Positions 24,921-34,081 of a stretch of DNA of 64,000 nucleotides are shown piece by piece. Position 1 is the first letter of the stretch, and each line of letters begins with the position of its first letter. Source of the DNA: Nocardioides aromaticivorans (GTDB taxonomy: Bacteria; Actinomycetota; Actinomycetes; Propionibacteriales; Nocardioidaceae). The DNA lies in the NCBI RefSeq assembly GCF_013408525.1, contig NZ_JACBZM010000001.1, positions 3,348,001-3,412,000 of the forward strand. The letters are read 5' to 3'. The notes under the pieces were generated by a model that did not search any database, was not told the origin of the DNA, and saw only the letters and a list, made by a program, of their open reading frames with translations. A program made the translations under genes and the position numbers.

Positions 24921-25757
24921 TCATGTGCCCGATCTGCGGGCGGTGGGGGTGCGCTCCAGCAGGCGCGTGCGCAGCGCGTCGTCGCGGCGCAGCCGGGCCA
25001 GGTCGCGCTCGCGGCGCTCCGCGACGATCGCCATCAGCACGTACTCCGGCGGAGCGTTGGGCGGCGGCGCCGGCGCGACATGGGGGAGTACGTCGACCAG
25101 GAGCCCGCGCGCGACGCGCTCCCGCGACGCCGGGTCCAGCGTGGCGAGCCTGCTGAGGAACTGGCGGACGGCCAGCGCGGTGCCCGTCGGCAGGGCCGCG
25201 AGGTCGGCCCGGCGGGCCCAGGCGGCCAGCGGCGGCGGCATCTGCGGGGGCAGCGGCAACCGCAGCGGGACCCGGTCGCGCACGACGTACGTGCCGGCGG
25301 CGAAGTCGCCGAGCCGCTTGCCCCGGTTGCTGACCATGATCGCGAGGAAGGCCGGTGCGCCCCAGAAGGCGTAGATCTCGACGACGCCGATCAGCGAGCG
25401 CACCAGCGCGTGGTGGAACGAGATCGCACCACCGTCGTCGCGCACGGTGCGCAGGCCGAGGGCCAGCTTGCCGAGGGAGCGACCCCGGGTGAGGGTCTCC
25501 AGGGTCGTGGGGATCGCCAGCAGGCCGGTGATCGTCGCGAGCACGACGGCGGCACCCACGGCCGCCTCGTCCCGGAGCAGCAGCGCGGCGACGACGAGCA
25601 GGATGTAGATGACCACGAACGACACGATCGTGACGACCAGGTCGATCAGCCCGCTCGCCAGGCGCAGCCCGAGCGAGGCCGCAGGCAGGTCGAGCGCGAC
25701 GCCCTCGCCGGTGACGAGGTCATCGGCGGTGACGGTGGCGAAGTCGGGTGCAGACAT
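24921..25757 (-). CDS. RDD family membrane protein
   Basis: A 278-residue protein. The RDD domain (about residues 25-160) begins with LGLRLASGLIDLVVT and continues with hydrophobic helices and TLETLTRGRSLGKLALGLRTV, the usual conserved loop. The C-terminal third is soluble, rich in Pro and Arg. In M. tuberculosis the RDD gene Rv3695 and SpoIIM-like Rv3694c are neighbours beside a MoxR/DUF58 locus, as here. RDD proteins are of uncertain function; some may transport ions or polyamines. The gene is divergent from spoIIM with only 36 bases between start codons. Confidence 0.86.
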   Translation of the reverse strand: MSAPDFATVTADDLVTGEGVALDLPAASLGLRLASGLIDLVVTIVSFVVIYILLVVAALLLRDEAAVGAAVVLATITGLLAIPTTLETLTRGRSLGKLALGLRTVRDDGGAISFHHALVRSLIGVVEIYAFWGAPAFLAIMVSNRGKRLGDFAAGTYVVRDRVPLRLPLPPQMPPPLAAWARRADLAALPTGTALAVRQFLSRLATLDPASRERVARGLLVDVLPHVAPAPPPNAPPEYVLMAIVAERRERDLARLRRDDALRTRLLERTPTARRSGT

Positions 25758-25764
25758 CGCCGAC

Positions 25765-25787
25765 AGCCTAGAGGCAGACCGTAGGCT
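25765..25787. promoter_or_regulatory. Two divergent leaderless promoters between RDD and SpoIIM genes
   Basis: TAGGCT reads on the minus strand at 25770-25765, seven bases before the RDD ATG. A second TAGGCT reads on the plus strand at 25782-25787, six bases before the SpoIIM GTG. The two -10 boxes are 11 bases apart, so each promoter's -35 region would lie in the other gene's 5' coding end. Confidence 0.55.
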
Positions 25788-25793
25788 GCACCC

Positions 25794-26798
25794 GTGCCCC
25801 GGATCGACCTCGACGCCTACGTGGCGGCCCACTCGCACTCGTGGGCGCGCCTCGAGCAGCTGGTGCGCCAGCGCCGGCGCTCCGGTGCGGAGGCCGACGA
25901 GCTGGTCGACCGCTACCAGCAGGTCGCGACCCACCTGTCCGTCGTGCGCACCTCGGCGCCGGACGCCCAGCTGGTCGCCTATCTCTCCTCCCTGCTCGGC
26001 CGGGCGCGGATCTCGATGCTGGCTGCACGGGTGCCGAGCTGGCGCGGGGTGGCGCACTTCTTCTCCGACCGGTTCCCCGCCGCGCTCTACCGGCTGCGCT
26101 GGTGGTGGCTGGCCTGCCTCGCGGGCAATGTCGTCGTCACCGGCGTGATGATGGCCTGGCTCGCCGGCAACCCGTCCGTCGAGCAGAACCTCCTCGACCC
26201 GCAGGCGGTCCAGCAGCTGGTCAACAGCGACTTCGAGACCTACTACAGCGAGAACGCCGCGGGTGCCTTCGCCGCCCACGTCTGGCTCAACAACACCTGG
26301 GTCTCGGCGCTGTGCATCGCGCTCGGCATCCTCGGGCTGCCGGTGATCTGGCTGCTCTTCCAGAACATCGCCAACCTCGCCATCGTCGGCTCGATCATGA
26401 TGCGCCACGACCGGGGCGAGGTCTTCTGGGGCCTGATCCTCCCGCACGGCCTCCTCGAGCTGACCTGCGTCTTCGTCGCCGGAGGCGTCGGGCTGCGGCT
26501 CTTCTGGTCGTGGGTCGAGCCGCGCGGCGTGACCCGGGCCACCGCGATCGCCCGCGAGGGCCGCACCGCGGTGACCGTCGCCCTCGGCCTCGGCGTCGTC
26601 CTCGCGATCAGCGGCGCGATCGAGGCCTTCGTGACGCCCTCGCCGCTGCCCACCTGGGCGCGGATCGCGATCGGCATCCTCGCCGAGCTGACCTTCCTCG
26701 CCTACGTGTTCGTGATCGGCCGCGCGGCGGTCGCGCGCGGCGGCACCGGCGACATCGGCGCCGAGCTGCTCGAGGACCGGGTCTCGACGCAGGCCTGA
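25794..26798 (+). CDS. SpoIIM-like (stage II sporulation protein M family) membrane protein
   Basis: A 334-residue protein. A soluble helical N-terminus (LVRQRRRSGAEADELVDRYQ) is followed by about six membrane helices from residue 105 on, including the conserved TWVSALCIALGILGLPVIW and the LPHGLLELTCVFVAGGVGLRLF segment typical of the family. Despite the name, non-sporulating actinobacteria carry it next to RDD and MoxR genes. Role unknown; a membrane complex with the RDD protein is plausible. The GTG start is preceded by a leaderless-type -10 box. Confidence 0.87.
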   Translation: MPRIDLDAYVAAHSHSWARLEQLVRQRRRSGAEADELVDRYQQVATHLSVVRTSAPDAQLVAYLSSLLGRARISMLAARVPSWRGVAHFFSDRFPAALYRLRWWWLACLAGNVVVTGVMMAWLAGNPSVEQNLLDPQAVQQLVNSDFETYYSENAAGAFAAHVWLNNTWVSALCIALGILGLPVIWLLFQNIANLAIVGSIMMRHDRGEVFWGLILPHGLLELTCVFVAGGVGLRLFWSWVEPRGVTRATAIAREGRTAVTVALGLGVVLAISGAIEAFVTPSPLPTWARIAIGILAELTFLAYVFVIGRAAVARGGTGDIGAELLEDRVSTQA

Positions 26799-26819
26799 GC
26801 CCGCCCGGCCCCGGCGCGG

Positions 26820-28145
26820 CTACAGCAGTCCCTGCGCCTTGAGGTGCAGGTAGTGGTCCGCGAGGGCGGGCGGCAGCTGGGCGGCGTCCGCGTCGACGAC
26901 GTCGACACCCAGCCGGGCCAGCACGTCGCGCATCCGCGCACGACGGTCGAGCTCGTGCTCGGCCGCCGCGGCGTCGTACACGAGGTCGGCGGAGGGACGC
27001 TCGGCGGCCTCGACGTCGGCGAGCCGGCCGAGCTCGGGGTCGCGGACGGAGGCGAGGACCACCCGGTGGTGGCGGGTCAGCGCGGGCAGCACCGGGAGCA
27101 GCCCGTCGGCGATCGCGGAGGGCTCCAGCGCCGTCAGGAGTACGACGAGCGCGCGCTGGCGCCCGAACTCCTGGACCCCACCGGCGAGGGCGTCCCAGTC
27201 GGCCTCGACCAGCGTCGGGTCGAGGTCGGCCATCTGCTCCTGCAGACGCGCGGCGACGTCGCGGACGCCGTGGATCCGCTGGCGGGCGCGCACCCGGCGG
27301 TCGCCGGCGAGGAAGTCGATCCGGTCGCCGGCCCGGGAGGCGAGCGCGCCGAGCAGGAGGGCGGCGTCCATCGCGGCGTCGAGGCGGGGGATCCCGTCGA
27401 TCGCGTCCTCGCCGGCGGTGCGGGCGACCCGGCCCGCGGAGGTGCGGGAGGTGTCGAGGACGATCACCACGCGCCGGTCGCGCTCGGGCTGCCAGGTGCG
27501 GACCACGACGTGGGGGGTCCGCGCGGAGGCCCGCCAGTCGATCGAGCGGACGTCGTCGCCACGGACGTACTCGCGCAGCGAGTCGAACTCGGTGCCCTGG
27601 CCGCGGACCCGGACCGCGGCGCGGCCGTCGAGGTCGCGCAGCCGGGCGAGCCGGGAGGGCAGGTGCTTGCGGGACTCGAAGGGCGGCAGCGCGCGCACGG
27701 TGCCCGGGACGTCGTACGTCCTCTGGCGCGCGGCGATGCCCAGCGGGCCCCACGTCCGCACGGTCACCCCGGCGGCGCCGAGGTCGCCCCGGCGGCGCGG
27801 GAGCAGGGGAGTGGCCAGCCGCCGCGGCTCTCCGGCCCGGAGCCGCAGGCGGTGCCGGTTGTCGCTCGCCCCGGCCGAGGGCTGCCACGCGTCGCGCAGC
27901 TGCACCCGTCCGCTGCGCGCCGCCGTGACGCTCAGGCCGGCGGTGGCGGGATCGCCGAGGCGCACCGTGCCGGGCTCCTTGCGACGCAGGGTGACCGAGC
28001 CGGGTGCCGCGGCCAGGGCGAGGTCGATGCCGGTGAGCACCAGCACGCCGAGCAGCCACAGCCACACCGTGCTGGCCTCGGGGCGCAGCACGACCGCCAC
28101 CAGCCCCAGCAGGAGCAGCAGCGGGAAGCGCCCGGAGATCGCCAT
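26820..28145 (-). CDS. DUF58 protein with N-terminal membrane hairpin
   Basis: A 441-residue protein: two membrane helices at residues 7-45, a beta-rich region, the DUF58 signature GTEFDSLREYVRGDDVRSID with WRASAR at about 205-230, and a VWA-like tail (IVLDTSRTS). It corresponds to Rv3693 in M. tuberculosis, partner of MoxR2. It starts 14 bases after the MoxR stop. It is the last gene of this minus-strand run and converges on the SpoIIM gene with a 21-base gap. Confidence 0.87.
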   Translation of the reverse strand: MAISGRFPLLLLLGLVAVVLRPEASTVWLWLLGVLVLTGIDLALAAAPGSVTLRRKEPGTVRLGDPATAGLSVTAARSGRVQLRDAWQPSAGASDNRHRLRLRAGEPRRLATPLLPRRRGDLGAAGVTVRTWGPLGIAARQRTYDVPGTVRALPPFESRKHLPSRLARLRDLDGRAAVRVRGQGTEFDSLREYVRGDDVRSIDWRASARTPHVVVRTWQPERDRRVVIVLDTSRTSAGRVARTAGEDAIDGIPRLDAAMDAALLLGALASRAGDRIDFLAGDRRVRARQRIHGVRDVAARLQEQMADLDPTLVEADWDALAGGVQEFGRQRALVVLLTALEPSAIADGLLPVLPALTRHHRVVLASVRDPELGRLADVEAAERPSADLVYDAAAAEHELDRRARMRDVLARLGVDVVDADAAQLPPALADHYLHLKAQGLL

Positions 28146-28159
28146 CGGGTTCGCCGGCC

Positions 28160-29167
28160 TCAGCGCGGGACGGGCACCGAGGCGATGGCCGAGGCCAGCA
28201 CCTGCGCGACGTCGACGCCCTCGAGCTCCGCCTCGGGACGGAGCCCGAGCCGGTGCACGAGCGCCGCCTGGGCGAGCGCCTTCACGTCGTCGGGGGTCAC
28301 GAAGTCGCGACCCGACAGCCACGCCCACGCCCGCGCCGCGCGCAGCAGTGCCGTCGCGCCACGCGGGCTGACGCCCAGCGACAGGCTCGGCGACTGCCGG
28401 GTCGCCCGCGCGATGTCGACGATGTACGCCGCCACCTCGGGGGAGACCTGCACCGTCCGCACCGCCGCCTGCGCCGCCGCGATGTCCTCGCCGCTCGCGA
28501 CGGCCCGGACCCCGGCACCGGCGACGTCGCGCGGGTCGAAGCCCGCGGCGTGCCGGCTGAGGATGGTGACCTCGTCGTCGCGCGGCGGGATCGGCAGCAC
28601 GACCTTGAGCAGGAACCGGTCCAGCTGCGCCTCCGGCAGCGGGTAGGTGCCCTCGAACTCGACCGGGTTCTGCGTGGCCGCGACCAGGAACGGGCGCGGG
28701 AGCGGGCGGGTGACGCCATCGGCCGAGACCTGGCCCTCCTCCATCGCCTCGAGCAGCGCCGACTGGGTCTTCGGGGGCGTGCGGTTGATCTCGTCGGCGA
28801 GCAGCAGGTTGGTGAAGATCGGTCCCTCGCGGAAGGACAGCTCACCCGCGGTCGAGTCGATGACGAGCGAGCCGGTGATGTCGCCGGGCATCAGGTCGGG
28901 GGTGAACTGCACCCGGCGGGTCTGCACCGACAGGCTCTGCGCGAGGGTGCGCACGAGCAGGGTCTTCGCGGTGCCGGGCACGCCCTCCATCAGCACGTGG
29001 CCGCCGCACAGCAGCGCCACGAGCAGGCCGGACACGGCGGCGTCCTGGCCGACCACGGCCTTCGCGACCTCCTGGCGTACGGCGAGCAGCCGCTCCCGGA
29101 GCGCGTCGTCACCACTGCCGCCGGCCGGCGGGGGCGGCGGCGGGGCGTCCTTGGTCAGATCGGTCAT
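28160..29167 (-). CDS. MoxR-family AAA+ ATPase of the DUF4350/DUF4129 locus
   Basis: A 335-residue AAA_3 ATPase (MoxR2-like). A proline-rich N-terminus (DAPPPPPPAGG) precedes Walker A GVPGTAKT near residues 63-70, Walker B LLADEINR, then ALLEAMEEGQ and VAATQNPVEFEGTY; GVSPRGATALLRAARAW marks the lid. Alanine replaces the more usual leucine-aspartate at LLADE. Its ATG overlaps the DUF4350 stop by four bases. Confidence 0.92.
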   Translation of the reverse strand: MTDLTKDAPPPPPPAGGSGDDALRERLLAVRQEVAKAVVGQDAAVSGLLVALLCGGHVLMEGVPGTAKTLLVRTLAQSLSVQTRRVQFTPDLMPGDITGSLVIDSTAGELSFREGPIFTNLLLADEINRTPPKTQSALLEAMEEGQVSADGVTRPLPRPFLVAATQNPVEFEGTYPLPEAQLDRFLLKVVLPIPPRDDEVTILSRHAAGFDPRDVAGAGVRAVASGEDIAAAQAAVRTVQVSPEVAAYIVDIARATRQSPSLSLGVSPRGATALLRAARAWAWLSGRDFVTPDDVKALAQAALVHRLGLRPEAELEGVDVAQVLASAIASVPVPR

Positions 29168-30312
29168 CCTCGTCGTACCTCTCTCCTGAGTCGGGCGAGC
29201 TCCTGGGCGAGCGCGACCAGGTCCTGGTCGGTCGCGGGCGTGTAGGTCGTGTCGTCGAGCAGGGTCGCGACCTGGCTGGGCGGCGCTCCGGTGTGCCGCG
29301 CGGTCGCGTCGACCACCTCGGCGGCGCTGGCGCGGCGGTCGAGGCCGAGCCGCGCGGCGACGTCGGCGCGCGCGGCGCGCCGCAGGGCCCCGGCGGCGTG
29401 GGCCCGGTCGCCACTGCGTCGGTACATCCGCCCGCGGCTCCGCGCCGTCTCCACGGCCCGGACGACCACCGGCAGCGGCTCGGTCGACAGGGGGCCGAGG
29501 CGACGGACCCGCCACAGCAGGAGGCCGAGCAGCGCCAGCAGGCCGAGCCACATCCCGGGCACGATCCAGCGGGGGATGAGGGAGCGGAGGCTGACCGTCT
29601 CGTCGGCGCCCGCGTCGGTCGGGTCGGGGACGTACCAGACCAGCCGCTCGCTCGCGCCCGCCAGGCGCAGCGCGACGGCGGCGTTGTCGGCGCGGAGGAC
29701 CTGGTCGTTGGTGAGCGCCTCGCCGGCGCCGAAGAGCACGAGGTCCTGCGCCTTCGACTCCGCCACGACCGCGCCGCCGCCGGTGGCGAAGCACCGGGCG
29801 CCGTCGAGCGTCGCGCCGTCGTCGCTGAAGACGGTCACCTGGTCGGCCTCGATCCGCAGCCCGGACAGGTCGGTGCCGGCCGGGCCGTCGCCGCCGGTGC
29901 AGTCGGCGTCCACCTCGTCGGGGAAGGCCGTCGTGGCGTGCAGGTCGTCGTCGATCTCCTGGGCGAGCGTGTACGACGGATCCACCAGCACGACCCGGCC
30001 CGCCCGCGCGTGCTCCCGGAGCCGGTCCAGGGTGCGGGGCGAGAGCGACGCGGTGTCGGTCACCAGCACGGTCGTGGCGGCGTCGACCCGTTCCTCCTCG
30101 AGCTCGTCGGCCGAGCGGGCGATGATGACGTCGACGCCCTGGTCCGCGAGGACCTCGGCCACCGCCTGAGCGCCGTCCGGGCCCGGGTTGCGGGGGTCGA
30201 GCGGGATCGGGAACTCCTCGTTGCCCCGCGTCGACCACACGGCCACGACGACGGCGGCGACGAGCGCCAGGCCGACCAGCAGCCAGCTGCGGCCCGGTCC
30301 CCTCCGGCTCAT
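29164..30312 (-). CDS. DUF4350 membrane protein
   Basis: A 382-residue protein with an N-terminal helix (SWLLVGLALVAAVVVAVW), an extracytoplasmic DUF4350 domain (PIPLDPRNPGPDGAQAVAEVLADQGVDV, and LVTDTASLSPRTLDRLREHARAG) resembling a glutamine-amidotransferase-like fold, a second helix near 262-282 (MWLGLLALLGLLLW) and a cytoplasmic tail. It corresponds to Rv3691. It overlaps both neighbours by four bases, so it is translationally coupled. Function unknown. Confidence 0.85.
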   Translation of the reverse strand: MSRRGPGRSWLLVGLALVAAVVVAVWSTRGNEEFPIPLDPRNPGPDGAQAVAEVLADQGVDVIIARSADELEEERVDAATTVLVTDTASLSPRTLDRLREHARAGRVVLVDPSYTLAQEIDDDLHATTAFPDEVDADCTGGDGPAGTDLSGLRIEADQVTVFSDDGATLDGARCFATGGGAVVAESKAQDLVLFGAGEALTNDQVLRADNAAVALRLAGASERLVWYVPDPTDAGADETVSLRSLIPRWIVPGMWLGLLALLGLLLWRVRRLGPLSTEPLPVVVRAVETARSRGRMYRRSGDRAHAAGALRRAARADVAARLGLDRRASAAEVVDATARHTGAPPSQVATLLDDTTYTPATDQDLVALAQELARLRREVRRG

Positions 30313-30947
30313 CGGCGCGCCGCCCGGCCGGCGAGGGCGTCGTCGAGGGCCAGCAGCTCGAGGGCCTGCTCGCGGGTGGCCCGTCGCTCGCCGTACAGGG
30401 TCTGGTCGAAGAGGTCGGCGCCGTGGTGGACCGCGCCTGCCTGCGCCGGGAACTCCACCGCGAGCGCCCGGGCGAGCTCGTGGGCCGTCGCCTGGGGCAC
30501 GTCCTCGATCCGCTCCCGCTCGACCTGCCGCACCGCCAGCGCGCGGAAGGCGTCGACCAGGGCCGCGGACGCGTCCCCGGCCGCCAGCGCCGCCTCGGCC
30601 CGGGAGCGCAGCTCGGCGGCCGTGATCACCTCGTCGGTGAGCGCCGCCGCCGGGCGTCGGTCGGCCTGCGCCGTCCGGCGGGCGCGCGACACGATCAGGA
30701 TGATCGCCGCGACCAGGGCGAGAGCCACGATGATCGCCAGCAGGGTCGACAACGGGCCCGACGCGGAGACGCCGGAGATCGTGTCGTCGACCAGCCGCCC
30801 GAGCCAGTCCATCAGGCGCTGCAGGATGTTGGCGTCGTAGTACTTGGGGTCGGCCAGCTCGCGCCGCAGCATCCGGCGCGCCTCGTCGCCGCTGGGGTCC
30901 AGCGGCGGCTCGAGGCTCCCGGCGAGGAGGGCGGCGAGCGGCGTCAT
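30309..30947 (-). CDS. DUF4129 membrane protein
   Basis: A 212-residue protein: an N-terminal hydrophobic segment, one strong membrane helix near residues 66-88 (LLAIIVALALVAAIILIVS), and a C-terminal DUF4129 domain (AYRAL-like AFRALAVRQVERERIEDVPQATAHELAR, then FDQTLYGERRATREQ). In other bacteria this domain is often fused to transglutaminase-like proteins of the same locus. It overlaps the genes before and after it by four bases. Confidence 0.82.
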   Translation of the reverse strand: MTPLAALLAGSLEPPLDPSGDEARRMLRRELADPKYYDANILQRLMDWLGRLVDDTISGVSASGPLSTLLAIIVALALVAAIILIVSRARRTAQADRRPAAALTDEVITAAELRSRAEAALAAGDASAALVDAFRALAVRQVERERIEDVPQATAHELARALAVEFPAQAGAVHHGADLFDQTLYGERRATREQALELLALDDALAGRAARR

Positions 30948-32080
30948 GCGGAGATGATCCCCGCTTCCCGCAGCAGCTCGACGTCGAGCGCCTCCTTGCG
31001 GATCCGGAGGTCGAGGTACTGCATCGACGTCACGCTGGCGAGGAAGGGCGCGCTGAACGCGTTCTGGACGACCATGCCGATCGCCTGGGTGAGCACCAGG
31101 AGGAGGGCGCCGTACTCCGGGGCCACCAGGAGGCCGATCTGGCCGGCGAAGCCGAACGGGGTCGACAGGATGCTGCCGCCGACCGCGCCGATGATCGCCG
31201 TCAGCAGGGCGATGCCGAAGGTTCGCCAGAAGTGCCGGGTGGTGAGCGACCACGCCCGCGCGATCGCGCCGAACACACCGGTGTCCTCGAGCATCAGGAT
31301 CGGCACGGCCAGGTAGTAGCCCTTGATCCACAGCCACACGCAGAGCGCGATGTAGGCCGGGACGGTGACCAGGCCCCACGCGACGAGGACCCAGGGCCCC
31401 GCGCCGGCGACGATCAGCACGATCCACAGCAGCACGTAGACGACGGTGGCAACGAAGTAGGCGACGATCGACAGCAGGACCAGCGCGATCAGCCGCCAGC
31501 GCTTCCCGCGCGTCGCCGCCCAGGCCTCGGCGAGGCCGAGCCGCCGCCCGACCGCGGCCGCCCGGGTCACGTGGACCACCATCCCGGTGACGAGCGCGAT
31601 GCCGACGAAGGACAGGAAGTAGGACAGGAGGAGCGAGCCGTACGCCGCCAGCAGCCCGACGGCCTCCCCGGCGCTCAGGTCGGTCTCGTACTCGCCCGAG
31701 GCGTCCACCGCCAGGCCGACCGTGAAGGTGAGCACGGTCGTCACCACGATCGGGACGATCATCGCCACGGCGGTGACCAGCACGGCGGCCCCGACCGTCG
31801 CCTTCGGGTTGAACCGGATGATCCGGAACGCGCCGTCGTACATGTCGCCCAGGCCCAGCGGGCGCAGCGGGAAGGCGCCCGGCTTGTGGGCGGCGCCCAG
31901 GGCCAGCCCGGGCCGCGGACCGTTGCCCGTCGTGGGGTACGGCGCCCAGCCGGCGGGGACCTCGGGGGCCGGCGGGGCCCCGGGCGCGGGGAAGGCCTGG
32001 GGGAAGGCCTGGGGGAGGGGCGCGGGCTGCTCCGGCGGCGGCGCACCCGGCGGCGGGAACGCCTGCGGGCCGTCGGTCAT
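30944..32080 (-). CDS. Multi-pass membrane protein, glycerophosphodiesterase-membrane-domain/DUF7544-like
   Basis: A 378-residue protein. A Pro/Ala-rich cytoplasmic N-terminus of about 75 residues is followed by LRPLGLGDMYDGAFRIIRFNPKATVGAA and six or so membrane helices. This opening motif and helix pattern match the actinobacterial membrane proteins upstream of DUF4129/DUF4350/MoxR2 (Rv3690 in M. tuberculosis). No catalytic residues are seen. It is the first gene of the minus-strand run; GAGGAG precedes the ATG. Confidence 0.8.
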   Translation of the reverse strand: MTDGPQAFPPPGAPPPEQPAPLPQAFPQAFPAPGAPPAPEVPAGWAPYPTTGNGPRPGLALGAAHKPGAFPLRPLGLGDMYDGAFRIIRFNPKATVGAAVLVTAVAMIVPIVVTTVLTFTVGLAVDASGEYETDLSAGEAVGLLAAYGSLLLSYFLSFVGIALVTGMVVHVTRAAAVGRRLGLAEAWAATRGKRWRLIALVLLSIVAYFVATVVYVLLWIVLIVAGAGPWVLVAWGLVTVPAYIALCVWLWIKGYYLAVPILMLEDTGVFGAIARAWSLTTRHFWRTFGIALLTAIIGAVGGSILSTPFGFAGQIGLLVAPEYGALLLVLTQAIGMVVQNAFSAPFLASVTSMQYLDLRIRKEALDVELLREAGIISA

Positions 32081-32482
32081 GGCTCTCCTCGGTCGATCGG
32101 GGGTGCGCCCATCCTTGCAGGCGTCACGAATTCGCCTTGTCGATTTGTTGGGCACGCCGAACTCTGCCAAGATGTTCCGGTTGCTCCGACGGGGTTCGTC
32201 GGGGTGCACCACACCTTGACTACTGAATCGTGTCTCCCACGCGGAGCCGGCGGTCCGGATCACCGGATGCTCCTGCACCGCGGTGAGCGTGCCCGGTGGT
32301 CGACGTCTGGTCGCACCGTGTCGAGACCCGAAGCAGCCGAGAACAACAGCTCCACTTCCCCTGGTGGGAGACGTGTGTGCCTGCAAGCAGGCGCGACACG
32401 CCCGACCTCGGGGGTCGGAGCTGGCCCACAGGAACGAGCCGACACGGCACGGTCGTACGACGAGTAAGGACGAGAGAGACCT
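32081..32482 (+). promoter_or_regulatory. rpsJ leader and divergent promoter region (402 bases, no gene)
   Basis: This gap holds the promoter of the S10 cluster and a long leader. Small inverted repeats are seen: GCCTGC-AA-GCAGGC near 32379-32392 and CCGACC-N5-GGTCGG at 32402-32418. The last 20 bases carry the rpsJ ribosome binding site (GAGAGA). TTGACT at 32216-32221 is a second possible -35. No open frame of interest. Confidence 0.6.
32145..32173 (+). promoter_or_regulatory. Candidate S10 operon promoter
   Basis: TTGTTG and CAAGAT are spaced by 17 bases, a good sigma-70-type arrangement for this GC-rich genome. It would give a leader of about 300 bases before rpsJ, room for antitermination or L4-type control. 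Confidence 0.45.
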
Positions 32483-32791
32483 ATGGCGGGACAGAAGATC
32501 CGCATCAGGCTCAAGGCCTATGACCACGAGGTGATCGACACCTCGGCGCGCAAGATCGTTGACACGGTCACCCGCACGGGTGCCAAGGTCGCTGGCCCGG
32601 TGCCGCTGCCGACGGAGAAGAACGTCTTCTGCGTCATCCGCTCGCCGCACAAGTACAAGGACTCGCGCGAGCACTTCGAGATGCGCACCCACAAGCGGCT
32701 CATCGACATCATCGACCCCACGCCGAAGACCGTCGACAGCCTCATGCGCCTCGACCTCCCGGCCGGTGTCGACATCGAGATCAAGCTCTGA
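32483..32791 (+). CDS. rpsJ: 30S ribosomal protein S10
   Basis: 102 residues, full length, starting [19 protein letters not shown] and containing [23 protein letters not shown]10 sits in the head of the 30S subunit and, with NusB (as NusE), in transcription antitermination. First gene of the S10-spc-alpha cluster; the ATG follows GAGAGACC. No elongation factor gene lies upstream, unlike many actinobacteria where tuf precedes rpsJ. Confidence 0.98.
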   Translation: MAGQKIRIRLKAYDHEVIDTSARKIVDTVTRTGAKVAGPVPLPTEKNVFCVIRSPHKYKDSREHFEMRTHKRLIDIIDPTPKTVDSLMRLDLPAGVDIEIKL

Positions 32792-32802
32792 GGTTTGCCG
32801 AC

Positions 32803-33453
32803 ATGACTATTGAGCGCAACGTGAAGGGCCTGCTGGGCACCAAGCTCGGCATGACCCAGCTGTGGGACGAGAACAACCGCGTCGTCCCGGTGACCGTGGT
32901 CGCCGCTGGCACCAACGTCGTCACCCAGGTCCGCCAGCCCGAGCCGGACGGCTACAACGCCATCCAGATCGGCTTCGGCGAGATCGAGGGCCGCAAGGTC
33001 AACAAGCCGCAGGCGGGTCACTTCGCCAAGGCCGGTACGACCCCGCGCCGCCACGTGGTGGAGATCCGCACCGCCGACGCCGCCGAGTACACCGTCGGCC
33101 AGGAGCTGCCCGTCGACACGTTCGAGGCCGGCCAGGCCATCGACGTGACCGGCACCAGCAAGGGCAAGGGCTTCGCCGGTGTCATGAAGCGCCACGGCTT
33201 CGCCGGTGTGAGCGCCTCGCACGGTGCCCACCGCAACCACCGCAAGCCGGGCTCGATCGGCGCCTGCGCCACGCCGGGCCGCGTGTTCAAGGGCCTGCGC
33301 ATGGCCGGCCGCATGGGCACGGACACCGTCACCACCCAGAACGTCACCGTCCACGCCGTCGACGTCGAGAAGGGCCTCGTCCTCCTCAAGGGCGCCGTCC
33401 CCGGCCCCAAGGGCGGCCTCGTCGTCCTGCGCACGGCCGCGAAGAAGGGCTGA
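32803..33453 (+). CDS. rplC: 50S ribosomal protein L3
   Basis: 216 residues. Begins with [14 protein letters not shown] and carries the long internal loop [22 protein letters not shown] that reaches toward the peptidyl transferase centre. L3 initiates 50S assembly. It follows rpsJ by 11 bases. Confidence 0.98.
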   Translation: MTIERNVKGLLGTKLGMTQLWDENNRVVPVTVVAAGTNVVTQVRQPEPDGYNAIQIGFGEIEGRKVNKPQAGHFAKAGTTPRRHVVEIRTADAAEYTVGQELPVDTFEAGQAIDVTGTSKGKGFAGVMKRHGFAGVSASHGAHRNHRKPGSIGACATPGRVFKGLRMAGRMGTDTVTTQNVTVHAVDVEKGLVLLKGAVPGPKGGLVVLRTAAKKG

Positions 33454-33460
33454 TTCCACC

Positions 33461-34081
33461 ATGGCCAAGACTGTTTCCGTTGAGTTCCCTGCCGCGATCT
33501 TCGACGTGGAGGTCAGCGTCCCGCTGATCCACCAGGTCGTCGTCGCCCAGCAGGCGGCCGCTCGCCAGGGCACGCACGCGACCAAGCGTCGCGGCGAGGT
33601 CCGCGGTGGCGGCAAGAAGCCCTACAAGCAGAAGGGCACCGGTCGCGCCCGCCAGGGCTCGACCCGCGCCCCGCAGTTCGCCGGCGGTGGCGTCGTCCAC
33701 GGCCCGCAGCCGCGTGACTACTCGCAGCGCACGCCCAAGAAGATGAAGGCCGCCGCCCTGCGCGGTGCCCTCACCGACCGGGCCCGCAACGAGCGCATCC
33801 ACGTCGTCGAGGGCCTCGTCGCCGGCGACAAGCCGTCCACCAAGGCCGCCCTCGCGTCGCTCTTCGAGCTGACCGACCGCCGCAAGTTCCTCGTGGTGCT
33901 CGAGCGGACCGACAGCCTCACCTGGCTGTCGCTGCGCAACGCCACCGAGGTGCACATCGTGGCCGTCGACCAGCTCAACACCTACGACGTCCTCGCGAGC
34001 GACGACGTGGTGTTCAGCAAGGCCGCGTTCGACCTGTTCGTCGCCGGTGGCAACGCTGGCGCCCAGGAGGAGAGCAACTGA
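33461..34081 (+). CDS. rplD: 50S ribosomal protein L4
   Basis: 206 residues, starting [18 protein letters not shown]. The extended loop with [15 protein letters not shown] lines the exit tunnel. In other bacteria L4 represses the S10 operon; whether it does here cannot be seen. The ATG is seven bases after the rplC stop, and its own stop shares one base with rplW. Confidence 0.98.
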   Translation: MAKTVSVEFPAAIFDVEVSVPLIHQVVVAQQAAARQGTHATKRRGEVRGGGKKPYKQKGTGRARQGSTRAPQFAGGGVVHGPQPRDYSQRTPKKMKAAALRGALTDRARNERIHVVEGLVAGDKPSTKAALASLFELTDRRKFLVVLERTDSLTWLSLRNATEVHIVAVDQLNTYDVLASDDVVFSKAAFDLFVAGGNAGAQEESN

